From an uncultured Muribaculaceae bacterium (GTDB taxonomy: Bacteria; Bacteroidota; Bacteroidia; Bacteroidales; Muribaculaceae): a stretch of DNA of 64,000 nt. The notes beneath the pieces are model-generated. The model was not told where the DNA came from, searched no databases, and was given only the letters and a program-made list of their open reading frames with translations. The DNA lies in assembly GCA_910578385.1 (NCBI GenBank), contig CAJTQV010000005.1:129355-193354 (forward strand), in the 5' to 3' direction. A program made the position numbers and the translations under genes. Shown here piece by piece: positions 24,692-33,323 of the stretch. Positions within the stretch are counted from its first letter, which is position 1, and the number at the start of each line of letters is the position of its first letter.

Positions 24692-27600
24692 TTATGACTT
24701 TCTGCGGCGACGCGGCATGATCCGCTCGTGAAGATACTGGAACACCACGAACAGCACGGGCACCACAAACAGAAGCGCCAGCGTGCCGAACAGAAGGCCA
24801 CCCACCGTGCCGGTGCCGACGGATATGTTTCCGTTGGCACCGACTCCTGTCGCGAACATCAGCGGCAACATGCCGAACACCATCGTGGCCGAGGTCATGA
24901 TGATAGGCCTGAAACGTGCCTTGGCGGCCGATATGGCCGAAGCCACGAGCCCCATGCCCTCCTTGCGCCGCGCCGTGGCATACTCCGTGAGCAGGATGGC
25001 TGTCTTGGCAAGCAGACCGATAAGCATGATCAGACCGATCTGCATGTAGATGTTGTTCTCCAGTCCCCACCAGCGGGCGAAAAGGAAACATCCGGCCAAT
25101 CCGAACGGCACGGCCGCTATCACCGCGAACGGCACAGTGAGGCTCTCGTAGAGCGCGCACAGAATCAGGTAGATGAATGCCAGACAGATGCTGAACACCA
25201 GCACAGTCGTGTTGCCCGAGGAGGCCTCCTCGCGCGACATTCCGCCGAACTCGAAACCATAGCCTACAGGCAGCGCATGGGCTGCGACCTCGTTCACAGC
25301 CGCGATAGCCTCGCCGGAGCTGTATCCCTCTCCCTGCTCGCCATAGACGGAGATGGCCGGGAACAGATTGAACCGCGACAGGCTCTCCGAGCCGTAGACA
25401 CGTGTCAGCGTCAGGAAGTGGTCGAGAGGCACCATCTGCCCTCCAGACGAACGCACGAACATGCTCTTGAGCGATTCCTCGTCAAGACGGGCTTCGGGCG
25501 ATGCCTGAACCATGACGCGGTAGAGTTTCGTGAACCGGTTCAGGTTCGACGAATATGACCCGCCCACATATCCGGCCAATGTCGAGAGCACGTCGCCCGG
25601 CGAGACTCCGGTCTGAAGACACTTCACGGCGTCAACCTCGACCATATATTGCGGATATTTCGTGTCGAAAGTGGTATAGGCACGCGAAATCTCAGGGCGG
25701 GCATTGAGAGAGTCGATGAACGCCCGCGTCACCGCCAGCAACTCGTCGGTGGTCTTGCCCGACCGGTCCTGGACATACAGCTCGAAACCGCTGCCTGTGC
25801 CGTAACCTGAAATCATCGGTGACTGCGAGGCTCGTATCTGGGCCGAAGAAATCGAGGCCGTGCGGCGGTAGATCTCCTTGATGACAGAGTTGATGTCATC
25901 TTTCTCACCCTTGCGCTCGCTCCAGTTGCGCAGACGTATATTGAACGATCCGGCCGATGCCGACTGGTCATGACGCGCGCTCTTTCCCGACACCCGCGAA
26001 TAGATCGAGATGGCCGGAATGTTCTTGATCGAGTCTTCGATACGGTCCATTATCGCGTCGGTCTCCTCCAGGGTACTTCCCGGAGCGACCTGTACGTTCA
26101 GGCTGATTGTACCCATATCCTCCTGAGGCACAAGCCCGGTTTTCGCCGTCTTCATCAGCCATACCAGACCGCCGACAGCTAAAAGGAATAGAACCAGCAC
26201 CACCCAACGGTTCCGGAACAGGAACATGATGCCCGACCGGTACTGACCGGTCACGGCGTTGAGCGAGCGGTCAAAAGCATAGTGGAAACGCTTCACAAAC
26301 CCGGCATTCTCCCCTTTCACGCTTGCGGGGCGCATGAGCAGCGCACTCAACGCCGGGCAGAGCGTCATAGCGTTCAGCAGCGAGATTCCGACGGCCACCG
26401 CCATTGTCAGGCCGAACTGCCTGTAGAAAGTTCCCGCCGTGCCTCCCATGAAGCAGACCGGAATAAACACCGCCATGAAGACAACCGTGGTTGTTATGAG
26501 CGCGGCAGACAGACCTCCCATGGCTTTCACCGTAGCCTCGTAAGGGTCGGAGTGACCCTCCTCGAACTTTGCCTGCACAGCCTCCACGACCACCACAGAG
26601 TCATCGACCACGGTACCGATCACAAGCACTATCGCGAAAAGTGTCAGCATGTTGAGAGTGAACCCCACGGCATATATGAACGCGAACGTACCTACGAGCG
26701 ACACAATGATTGAGATAGCCGGAATCAGTGTGGCACGCATGTCGTGAAGGAAGATGTAGACCACAAGAACCACAAGGATAAGCGCTATGACGAGCGTCTC
26801 GACAACCTTGTAAATCGAGGCGTCGAGATAATCTTTCGTGCTCGATATGTCGGTCAGCACCATACCTTTCGGCAACTGCTCCCGCATACGGTCGAGCGTG
26901 GCGTCAATCTCGGTGATGACCTCGTTGGCGTTGGAGCCTGCCGTCTGGGCAATCATGGCGTTCGCGCCCGGATGTCCCGAGGTCTCGCTCAGCATGGCGT
27001 AATTGACCGAGCCGAGTTCGATGTCGGCAATATCCCTGAGACGAAGCACATTGCCGTCAGGAAGAGCCTTGACAACAAGATTGCCGTAGTCTTCGGCATC
27101 CTCATATCGGCCACGGTATTTGAGCACGTACTGGAACGTGTTGGCCGACTCCGCGCCGAGCGTGCCGGTCGGCGACTCAACATTCTGCTCGGCGAGAACC
27201 TTGTCGATGTCAGCCGGCACAAGACCATACTGCGACATACGCGCCGGGTCGAGCCATATGCGCATGGCGTAATCGGCACTGAATATATTCACCTCACCCA
27301 CGCCCGCTATTCGCGAGATCTGAGGCTCGATGTTGATTTTCATGTAGTTGGTCAGAAACTTCGTGTCGAACGAGTCATCCGGGCTATAAAGCGTGATTGA
27401 CTTCAGCGTGCTGTTCTGACGCTTGCGGACAGTCACGCCGCTCTTGGTGACCTCGGCCGGAAGAAGACCCTGGGCCGACGCCACACGGTTCTGCACGTTC
27501 ACGACGGCCATGTCGGCATCAGTTCCTTGCTTGAAGTAAATCGATATTGAGGCCGTTCCGGTGTTGGTGGCGGTCGAGGTCATGTACATCATATCCTCCA

Positions 27601-27817
27601 CACCGTTGAGCGATTCCTCCAAGGGCACGATGACACTCTTCATCACCGTCTCGGCATTCGCACCCGTATATGTGGCCGACACACGCACGGTGGGGGGCGC
27701 GATGTTCGGGAACTGCTCCACAGGCAACTGCAGAAGCCCTATGACACCCACAATCACGATTACCACCGATATGACGGCCGCCAGCACGGGACGGTCTATA
27801 AACGTCTTTACATTCAT
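24692..27817 (-). CDS. RND-family efflux pump, AcrB/HAE1-like permease
   Basis: This proton-driven inner-membrane pump spans 1041 residues. It has the expected N-terminal helix (FIDRPVLAAVISVVIVIVGV), the porter-domain strings PTVRVSATYTGANAETV and VQNRVASAQGLLPAEV, the TM4 aspartate pair in IGTVVDDSVVVVEAV, and FIPVCFMGGTAGTFYRQF. A second copy of each half follows. Unusually, no periplasmic adaptor or TolC gene lies beside it; the gene upstream is a histidine kinase on the other strand. It may use adaptors encoded elsewhere. A short palindrome (ACCCTTTAAGGGT at 24665) lies between it and the convergent esterase gene. Confidence 0.94.
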   Translation of the reverse strand: MNVKTFIDRPVLAAVISVVIVIVGVIGLLQLPVEQFPNIAPPTVRVSATYTGANAETVMKSVIVPLEESLNGVEDMMYMTSTATNTGTASISIYFKQGTDADMAVVNVQNRVASAQGLLPAEVTKSGVTVRKRQNSTLKSITLYSPDDSFDTKFLTNYMKINIEPQISRIAGVGEVNIFSADYAMRIWLDPARMSQYGLVPADIDKVLAEQNVESPTGTLGAESANTFQYVLKYRGRYEDAEDYGNLVVKALPDGNVLRLRDIADIELGSVNYAMLSETSGHPGANAMIAQTAGSNANEVITEIDATLDRMREQLPKGMVLTDISSTKDYLDASIYKVVETLVIALILVVLVVYIFLHDMRATLIPAISIIVSLVGTFAFIYAVGFTLNMLTLFAIVLVIGTVVDDSVVVVEAVQAKFEEGHSDPYEATVKAMGGLSAALITTTVVFMAVFIPVCFMGGTAGTFYRQFGLTMAVAVGISLLNAMTLCPALSALLMRPASVKGENAGFVKRFHYAFDRSLNAVTGQYRSGIMFLFRNRWVVLVLFLLAVGGLVWLMKTAKTGLVPQEDMGTISLNVQVAPGSTLEETDAIMDRIEDSIKNIPAISIYSRVSGKSARHDQSASAGSFNIRLRNWSERKGEKDDINSVIKEIYRRTASISSAQIRASQSPMISGYGTGSGFELYVQDRSGKTTDELLAVTRAFIDSLNARPEISRAYTTFDTKYPQYMVEVDAVKCLQTGVSPGDVLSTLAGYVGGSYSSNLNRFTKLYRVMVQASPEARLDEESLKSMFVRSSGGQMVPLDHFLTLTRVYGSESLSRFNLFPAISVYGEQGEGYSSGEAIAAVNEVAAHALPVGYGFEFGGMSREEASSGNTTVLVFSICLAFIYLILCALYESLTVPFAVIAAVPFGLAGCFLFARWWGLENNIYMQIGLIMLIGLLAKTAILLTEYATARRKEGMGLVASAISAAKARFRPIIMTSATMVFGMLPLMFATGVGANGNISVGTGTVGGLLFGTLALLFVVPVLFVVFQYLHERIMPRRRRKS

Positions 27818-28017
27818 ATGAGAACTCTTAAGTCAATGGTCCGGTCAAAACGGACCGTTGTATTTTCACTTTCCCCACTTTGAATTGTCCATTTCCCGCT
27901 GTAAAATTAGAAAATTAAACCAACAATCTTTTTATCCGTCTGATAAGATAGTGACTAACTGCACTGAAACGGTGATAAACGCTTATGCCGAATTTATCAT
28001 GCTATCAATAAAATAGT

Positions 28018-28025
28018 TAACTTTG
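28018..28025 (+). promoter_or_regulatory. -7 box (TAACTTTG) of the histidine kinase gene
   Basis: TAACTTTG matches TAnnTTTG exactly and sits only 10 bases before the first ATG, so the leader is very short or the transcript starts with the ATG. No good -33 box is seen. Confidence 0.5.
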
Positions 28026-28034
28026 CAACCAGTT

Positions 28035-29072
28035 ATGAGTCGTTTGCTTCGGATGAAAAATGTTCCGGTCTACATAGACCTCGCATTCTGTCTGATTGTG
28101 CTGCCGCTGCTTGTAATGATATTTCCGATAGAGCGGTGGCTGCACCACTTCCGTTGGTATGTCATATCATACGGGATATGGCTCTACGCGCTCTATATCC
28201 TGAACCGCGCGGTCACGGTCCCGGCCCTGTTCCGGGGAACCGGGCAGCGCACGGTCGGCTTTCTGATCATACTCCTCTCGCTGGCCGTGACATATGGTTT
28301 CTCGGTGGTGTATCTATATACACCGAAGCCGAATTTCTACGATATGGATGTGGCCCGTATTCTCCCTCTCTTCCCCCAGCATGAACAGGCCGTATGGTCG
28401 CTCTACATGGTGGTCGAGGCGTTCAGCTTCGCTGTCGGGCTCGTGATCCAGGCCGAGGAACAGACTGAGCGCCGGCGTCAGGTCGAGCTTGAACGCGACC
28501 GGGCCGAGATAGCCCTCTACCGTGCCCAGATCAAGCCGCATTTCCTGTTCAACACGCTCAACACCATCTACGGCCTTCTCCTCACCCACAACACAAAGGC
28601 CGTGGAAGCTCTTGAGGAGTTCATCTCGATGATGCGCTACGTCTACACCACCTCGCGCTCCGAGCTGGTCCCGCTTTCTGACGAGGCTGACTACATCCGC
28701 CAGTACGTCGGTCTGCAGACCCTCCGGCTGAACGGAATGACCGATGTGGACCTCACTTTCGATATCGGGAACGAGAATCTGATGGTGCCTCCGATGCTTC
28801 TCGTCACCTTTGTCGAGAACTGCTTCAAGCATGGTGTCTCTCCGGTGGACCACAGCTCCATCCGCATATCTCTTGCCGAGAAAGATGGGCGCATGACCTT
28901 CACCACCGCCAACCATATTTTCGAGGCACCCCATGCCTCCGGCCGCGGAATCGGCGTCGAGAACTGCCGGAAACGTCTCTCGCTCCTATATCCCGGGGAG
29001 CATACACTTCACATGGGGCGCGACGGCAACGAATTCAATGTCAAATTAATAATCAACTCTCTGAATAAATGA
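28035..29072 (+). CDS. Sensor histidine kinase, LytS/YehU family
   Basis: About four membrane helices occupy residues 15-140. A coiled segment (QTERRRQVELERDRAEIALYR) leads into the His-kinase motif IKPHFLFNTLNTIYGLL, the phospho-acceptor H box of this family. The ATP-binding end has VPPMLLVTFVENCFKHG (N box) and GRGIGVENCRKRL (G box). The start could also be the ATG six codons further (MKNVPVYIDL), which would leave a normal leader after the -7 box. Its stop overlaps the response regulator start (ATGA). Confidence 0.93.
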   Translation: MSRLLRMKNVPVYIDLAFCLIVLPLLVMIFPIERWLHHFRWYVISYGIWLYALYILNRAVTVPALFRGTGQRTVGFLIILLSLAVTYGFSVVYLYTPKPNFYDMDVARILPLFPQHEQAVWSLYMVVEAFSFAVGLVIQAEEQTERRRQVELERDRAEIALYRAQIKPHFLFNTLNTIYGLLLTHNTKAVEALEEFISMMRYVYTTSRSELVPLSDEADYIRQYVGLQTLRLNGMTDVDLTFDIGNENLMVPPMLLVTFVENCFKHGVSPVDHSSIRISLAEKDGRMTFTTANHIFEAPHASGRGIGVENCRKRLSLLYPGEHTLHMGRDGNEFNVKLIINSLNK

Positions 29073-29758
29073 TAAAATGTGTCGCTATCGATGACGAGCC
29101 CATAGCTCTGAGCATCATCGAGGAATATTGCAAAAGGTATGGTGATATCGAACTGAGCACGTTCACTTCACCTGTCGACGGAATGCGCTGCATCGAGGAA
29201 ACAAAACCGGACCTCGTCTTCATGGATATCGAGATGAGCACCCACAATGGTCTTGAGCTTGCACGCACTCTGCCGGCCGACATCTGTCTCATCTTCACGA
29301 CGGCGTTCTCCCAGTACGCGCTCGACGGCTTCAATGTCGATGCGGTTGACTTCCTGCACAAGCCGATATTCTATCCGCGTTTCGAACGCGCCATGGAGAA
29401 GGCCCGCAAGTGGATCGGCCACCGCGACATGCCCGAGGCAAACGCCTCGCTCACTCTCAAGGTCGAATACAAGAACGTGGTCATCAAGTTCTCCGACATT
29501 CTCTACATCGAGGCCATGGACAACTACGTGAAGCTCTACCGCCGCAACATGCCCATGATTCTCTCGCACATCACCATGAAAGAGATGGAGAACAAACTTC
29601 CGGCCGAGGGATTCGCACGCGTACACCGCTCGTTTATCGTGGCTCTCAACGCAATCGAGAAGTTCTCCAACCGCCGCATACACCTCGAATCCGTACAGCA
29701 GCCCATCCCCGTTGGCCGCAAGTACACCGAGTCGTTCAACAGCCTCTATAACAAGTGA
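29069..29758 (+). CDS. LytTR-family response regulator
   Basis: The receiver domain has the acidic pair in CVAIDDEP, the phospho-acceptor aspartate in LVFMDIEM, the switch threonine in IFTTAFSQYA and the lysine in FLHKPIF. The C-terminal LytTR DNA-binding domain starts near residue 130 (LKVEYKNVVIKFSDILYIEAM...FARVHRSFIVALNAIEKF). It is translationally coupled to the kinase. The PepSY-like gene 42 bases downstream is a likely target or partner. Confidence 0.95.
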   Translation: MIKCVAIDDEPIALSIIEEYCKRYGDIELSTFTSPVDGMRCIEETKPDLVFMDIEMSTHNGLELARTLPADICLIFTTAFSQYALDGFNVDAVDFLHKPIFYPRFERAMEKARKWIGHRDMPEANASLTLKVEYKNVVIKFSDILYIEAMDNYVKLYRRNMPMILSHITMKEMENKLPAEGFARVHRSFIVALNAIEKFSNRRIHLESVQQPIPVGRKYTESFNSLYNK

Positions 29759-29800
29759 TACCCGGCACACGCCGTAACTTCAAACATAAATACTGACCCT

Positions 29801-30226
29801 ATGATAAGAAAACTTATTCTCGCCGCCGCGGCACTTGTCTGCGCGGCCACCATGTGGGCCGGCACTCCCGTCTCTCCCTCCGAGATACCCTCTCCGGTCA
29901 AGAAATTCATCTCGGCTCACTACGCATCTGAAAAAATCCGCAAGGCTGAGAAAGACTACGACCACGGCCGTTACGAATACGAGATTGATTTCGTGAGCGG
30001 TGCCGAGATCGAGATAGCCGCCGACGGTTCATGGATAGAAATGAAAGCGGCCTATGGCGCTGCGGTTCCCGCCAAAGCCGTACCCGCAGCCGTATCGGCA
30101 TACGTCAGCAAGAACTTCTCAGGCTCGCAGATTGTCGAGCTGAAGAAGAAACGCTACGGCTACAAAGTCGAGCTCTCCAACGGCACCGAGCTGAAGCTCT
30201 CCAACGACGGCACCCCCGTCCGCTGA
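29801..30226 (+). CDS. PepSY-like (beta-lactamase-inhibitor-like) secreted protein
   Basis: A signal peptide (LILAAAALVCAATMWAG) is followed by two copies of an approximately 50-residue unit: PVKKFISAHYASEKIRKAEKD...YEIDFVSGAEIEI and PAAVSAYVSKNFSGSQIVELKK...YKVELSNGTELKL. This is the PepSY-like PF11396 fold found in Bacteroidetes periplasmic proteins. It lies just after the LytTR operon. Two-component systems with a neighbouring PepSY-like protein are common in this phylum, so it may act in sensing or be regulated by it. Confidence 0.85.
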   Translation: MIRKLILAAAALVCAATMWAGTPVSPSEIPSPVKKFISAHYASEKIRKAEKDYDHGRYEYEIDFVSGAEIEIAADGSWIEMKAAYGAAVPAKAVPAAVSAYVSKNFSGSQIVELKKKRYGYKVELSNGTELKLSNDGTPVR

Positions 30227-30238
30227 CAGTCGCGCAAA

Positions 30239-30289
30239 AATATACCGCAGTCGTGAATATACCGCAGTGGCGAATATACCGCAGTCGCG
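30239..30289. repeat. Three tandem copies of a 17-bp unit
   Basis: AATATACCGCAGTCGTG, AATATACCGCAGTGGCG and AATATACCGCAGTCGCG follow each other directly. CAGTCGCGCAAAA also occurs just before the first copy and after the last. Three copies without spacers exclude a CRISPR array. Confidence 0.8.
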
Positions 30290-30324
30290 CAAAAGCCGGA
30301 AGCTGACCGGCATTGCGCGACTGC
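30281..30324. terminator. Long hairpin overlapping the tandem repeat end
   Basis: GCAGTCGCGCAA (30281-30292) pairs exactly with TTGCGCGACTGC (30313-30324), with an inner GCCGG/CCGGC stem. There is no T run. It probably ends the LytTR/PepSY transcript. Confidence 0.5.
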
Positions 30325-30369
30325 ATTGTATCTCCACACCTCGTTTCGCTATGCCAGCAGCCTGATATA

Positions 30370-30400
30370 TTTGCCAAATCCAAATTTTTAAGTAACTTTG
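30370..30400 (+). promoter_or_regulatory. Bacteroidetes-type promoter for the AAA ATPase
   Basis: TTTG (30370-30373) and TAACTTTG (30393-30400) are 19 bases apart, 50 bases before the start codon. Confidence 0.7.
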
Positions 30401-30449
30401 CATAAATTCCCAAAATCAAAATATTTTCAAGTTTGGGAAATGACCACGC

Positions 30450-31646
30450 ATGAAACTTATAACCAGACAGCAATATCTCAACCAGTTACAAAGAGTAATG
30501 AATACTCCCGACATCAAGATAGTAACCGGGATAAGGCGCTCAGGCAAATCAAAGCTGATTAGTGCGTTTGCAGAATATGTGAAAAGCATTGATGCCACCG
30601 CCAATATCATCGAGATTGATTTGACTAAACTTCGTTTTGAGCATCTGAAAGAATACCATGCCCTTAATGAATTTGTCGAAAATAAATATAAGGAGGGCGT
30701 GTCGAATTATCTTATGATTGACGAGGTACAGCTCTGTGAAGGATTTGAACTGGCAATAAACAGTCTTCATTCCGAAGAAAAATATGACATTTATCTGACC
30801 GGTTCAAACGCATTTCTGTTGAGTAGCGATCTTGCAACTCTATTCACAGGTCGTCATATTGAGATTCATGTCTATCCATTTAGTTTCAAGGAGTATTGCA
30901 TTTACCATAATATAGTGTCAGATAATATCCAGAGCGCGTTCAACGATTATATACAAACCGGGGGATTGTCCGGAGCATATCCCTATACAAGCTCAACCGA
31001 CAAAGGGAAATATATCCGTGAAGTATATGAGACAATACTCATTCGCGACCTCGTGGATAAATACCGGATTGCAAATCCAACTATGCTCAAAAAAGTGAGC
31101 AGTTATCTGATGGATAGCATCAGCAATATTTCTTCGTCGAGAAACATCAGCAATGCCTTGTCTACAAATGGAGAGGAGACCAATCACAAGACGGTTGGCA
31201 CATATATCGACTATCTTTGCAATGCCTTCCTGTTCTATGAGGCAAAGCGCTATGATGTCAGGGGGAAGACCTATCTTCAGTCTTTGAGCAAATACTATCT
31301 TGCGGACACAGGAATAAGATTTGCTGTGCTGGGCAAGCGCAATATGGACTGGGGGCGCATGTTGGAAAACATAGTATTCATCGAATTACTTCGCAGGGGA
31401 TACGATGTATATGTCGGAAAACTGTATCAGAAGGAAATAGATTTCGTAGCAATAAATGGCAACGAGAAAATCTACATACAGGTAAGCGACGATATTACCA
31501 ACGAAGACACTTTCAAAAGAGAGGTAGAGCCTCTGTTAAAAATCCGTGATGCCTATCCCAAGATTCTTCTGGCGAGAACACGTAATGATGAAACTGATTA
31601 TGAGGGAATACACATTTTAGATATTCCACGCTGGTTACTGGTGTAG
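30450..31646 (+). CDS. ATP-binding protein, AAA_14/DUF4143 family
   Basis: The P-loop is GIRRSGKSKLI near residue 28, Walker B is YLMIDEVQL, and a sensor segment is IYLTGSNAFLLSSDLATLFTGR. The C-terminal DUF4143 part contains YYLADTGIRFAVLG and the nuclease-like GYDVYVGKLYQKEIDFVAING...IYIQVSDD. These proteins are abundant, patchily distributed and of unknown role in Bacteroidetes. The gene is visibly more AT-rich than its neighbours, which points to transfer. It is monocistronic with its own promoter. Confidence 0.9.
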   Translation: MKLITRQQYLNQLQRVMNTPDIKIVTGIRRSGKSKLISAFAEYVKSIDATANIIEIDLTKLRFEHLKEYHALNEFVENKYKEGVSNYLMIDEVQLCEGFELAINSLHSEEKYDIYLTGSNAFLLSSDLATLFTGRHIEIHVYPFSFKEYCIYHNIVSDNIQSAFNDYIQTGGLSGAYPYTSSTDKGKYIREVYETILIRDLVDKYRIANPTMLKKVSSYLMDSISNISSSRNISNALSTNGEETNHKTVGTYIDYLCNAFLFYEAKRYDVRGKTYLQSLSKYYLADTGIRFAVLGKRNMDWGRMLENIVFIELLRRGYDVYVGKLYQKEIDFVAINGNEKIYIQVSDDITNEDTFKREVEPLLKIRDAYPKILLARTRNDETDYEGIHILDIPRWLLV

Positions 31647-31748
31647 TCTCATACCCGGGTGGCTCATTTGTGGTCTTTTGTTGAAGGCTGTAAATGAGCC
31701 ATCTGACATTTTGCTACATATTTTTATCAATAAAAATCTCCCGTTTTG

Positions 31749-31779
31749 TTGCATAATCTAAAAATAGGTTTTATATTTG
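31749..31779 (+). promoter_or_regulatory. Promoter for the first NLQGIR repeat protein
   Basis: TTGC (31749-31752) and TATATTTG (31772-31779) are 19 bases apart. The leader is about 125 bases. Confidence 0.65.
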
Positions 31780-31909
31780 CCACCGGAAAAGAAATAACCC
31801 ATCCATCAACGCCGTCAATACTTCTTGAATATTGAGATATTATCAAGAATAAAACAATTGCATGGTGAATCAAATCTGACAAGCACTATAAACCAATATT
31901 CACAGAAAC

Positions 31910-33226
31910 ATGAGAAAGATCTACACACTCGCCGCCCTCGCGGCCATCGCCACAATGCCGGCTCTCGCCGTGAATGTCGCGACTCTCAAGAACGCAACCC
32001 CGCTTCAGGGCAACGCAGAGATGAATGTACGCACATTCACAGCCAAGGAACGCCCCGCAAAGGCCAAAGCCTCGGAATCATACAACTGGGTTCTGCTCGG
32101 AGAGGGCAAATATGCCGCTTCTGTGGTGGCCGACACATACGGCTGCTCAGCAGATCCCGCTGATGTTTCCATATACGAGGCCGAAGGACATGCCGGACTC
32201 TACAAAGTTGTCGGAGTGTGGGCGGATATGATGCCCGACGCGGAACTCATCGTTGATGCGACCGACCCGGAATTCGTGATGATTCCCAGACAGGACACCG
32301 GTATCATCGATAATGTTGACGGTGTGACCTACATCGCAAGCTCGACATACCTCTATACCGAGGTAATGGGATATACCAAAGAGGAAGTTATCGCCAATGT
32401 GCCTGATGAAGTGATTGTTAACGCCGACGGTGTGATCAACCTTCCTGTCAAGACATTAGCCCTACAATGGCCTGAGGCACCCGCCGACAGCCAGTATCAG
32501 ACCGACCCGACCGCATGGTACGCGGGCAGGAGCGACGGCTACCTTGTGCTGCCGGGTGGCAATTACGAGGATCCATGGATTGACCTCGGCAAAGCCACCT
32601 TCGACGAGCGCATCATCTGCGAGGCATTCAGCAAGACTGTTGACCCGTATGATGTGACAGTAAAACAGAAACGGGCCGACACGAACATCTACCAGGTGAT
32701 TGACCCGTGGTCAGCTCTCTACGCAGCCCTCAATTTCAACGGTACAAGCCCGACCATGGAACTTGACGCCACCGACCCGTCAAACATCATCATCGGCCAG
32801 ACATCGACCGGCATCAGCGGTGGAGCAGACGGTCTCTATTACCTTTTGAGCATGTCATTCTACTATGAGGCTATCGGAGAGAGTGCCGATGCAACAGAGG
32901 AAGCCCTGAGAATAACCCTTGAAGAGACTGAAGAAACAGATGCCGACGGCACTGTCTACGATGTACGCACATTCACATTCCCGGTTGAATCAATGGTACT
33001 TCTGGCTTCAAGCACAAGCAAATTCTACACGGCAGCTACACAGGAGAGCACAATCGTGCTTAAGACTGCCCGCGACGGCTCCGGCGTGGCTAATCTGACA
33101 ACAGACGCTGGCGCTCCCGCCGAGTACTACAACCTCCAGGGTATCCGCATCGCGAACCCCGAGAACGGCCAGCTCGTAATCAAGCGTGAGGGTGGCAAGT
33201 CATCCGTAGTCCGCATGAACCGCTGA
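31910..33226 (+). CDS. Secreted two-repeat protein with NLQGIR C-terminus (paralog A)
   Basis: A signal peptide (MRKIYTLAALAAIATMPALA) precedes two related units, beginning near residues 56 (YNWVLLGEGKYAAS) and 222 (PWIDLGKATFDERII). Each contains an IY(EA/QV)..G/DPW-type strand and an (L/I)(I/E)(V/L)DATDP turn. The C-terminus has EYYNLQGIRIANPENGQLVIKR, a motif common at the ends of secreted proteins in Prevotella and Muribaculaceae, probably a sorting or anchoring signal. Function is unknown. A close paralog lies at 40013-41251. It has its own promoter and terminator. Confidence 0.8.
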   Translation: MRKIYTLAALAAIATMPALAVNVATLKNATPLQGNAEMNVRTFTAKERPAKAKASESYNWVLLGEGKYAASVVADTYGCSADPADVSIYEAEGHAGLYKVVGVWADMMPDAELIVDATDPEFVMIPRQDTGIIDNVDGVTYIASSTYLYTEVMGYTKEEVIANVPDEVIVNADGVINLPVKTLALQWPEAPADSQYQTDPTAWYAGRSDGYLVLPGGNYEDPWIDLGKATFDERIICEAFSKTVDPYDVTVKQKRADTNIYQVIDPWSALYAALNFNGTSPTMELDATDPSNIIIGQTSTGISGGADGLYYLLSMSFYYEAIGESADATEEALRITLEETEETDADGTVYDVRTFTFPVESMVLLASSTSKFYTAATQESTIVLKTARDGSGVANLTTDAGAPAEYYNLQGIRIANPENGQLVIKREGGKSSVVRMNR

Positions 33227-33247
33227 CATCACTTCCGACCAAATAAA

Positions 33248-33277
33248 AAAAGACCGCGACCATCGCGGTCTTTTTTA
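33248..33277 (+). terminator. Rho-independent terminator
   Basis: AGACCGCG and CGCGGTCT pair around ACCAT, flanked by A7 and T6 runs. It is nearly identical to the terminator at 38757. Confidence 0.9.
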
Positions 33278-33287
33278 TTTTCACCGG

Positions 33288-33319
33288 TTGTGGTGATTTA
33301 GGAATAAGATGTATATTTG
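33288..33319 (+). promoter_or_regulatory. Promoter of the TPR regulator gene
   Basis: TTG (33288-33290) and TATATTTG (33312-33319) are 21 bases apart. The box lies only four bases before the ATG at 33324. Confidence 0.5.
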
Positions 33320-33323
33320 CAAT

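Noticed and set aside
30239..30289. Short repeats that might be a CRISPR remnant
   Set aside because: The 17-base units are directly tandem without spacers and no cas gene is near.
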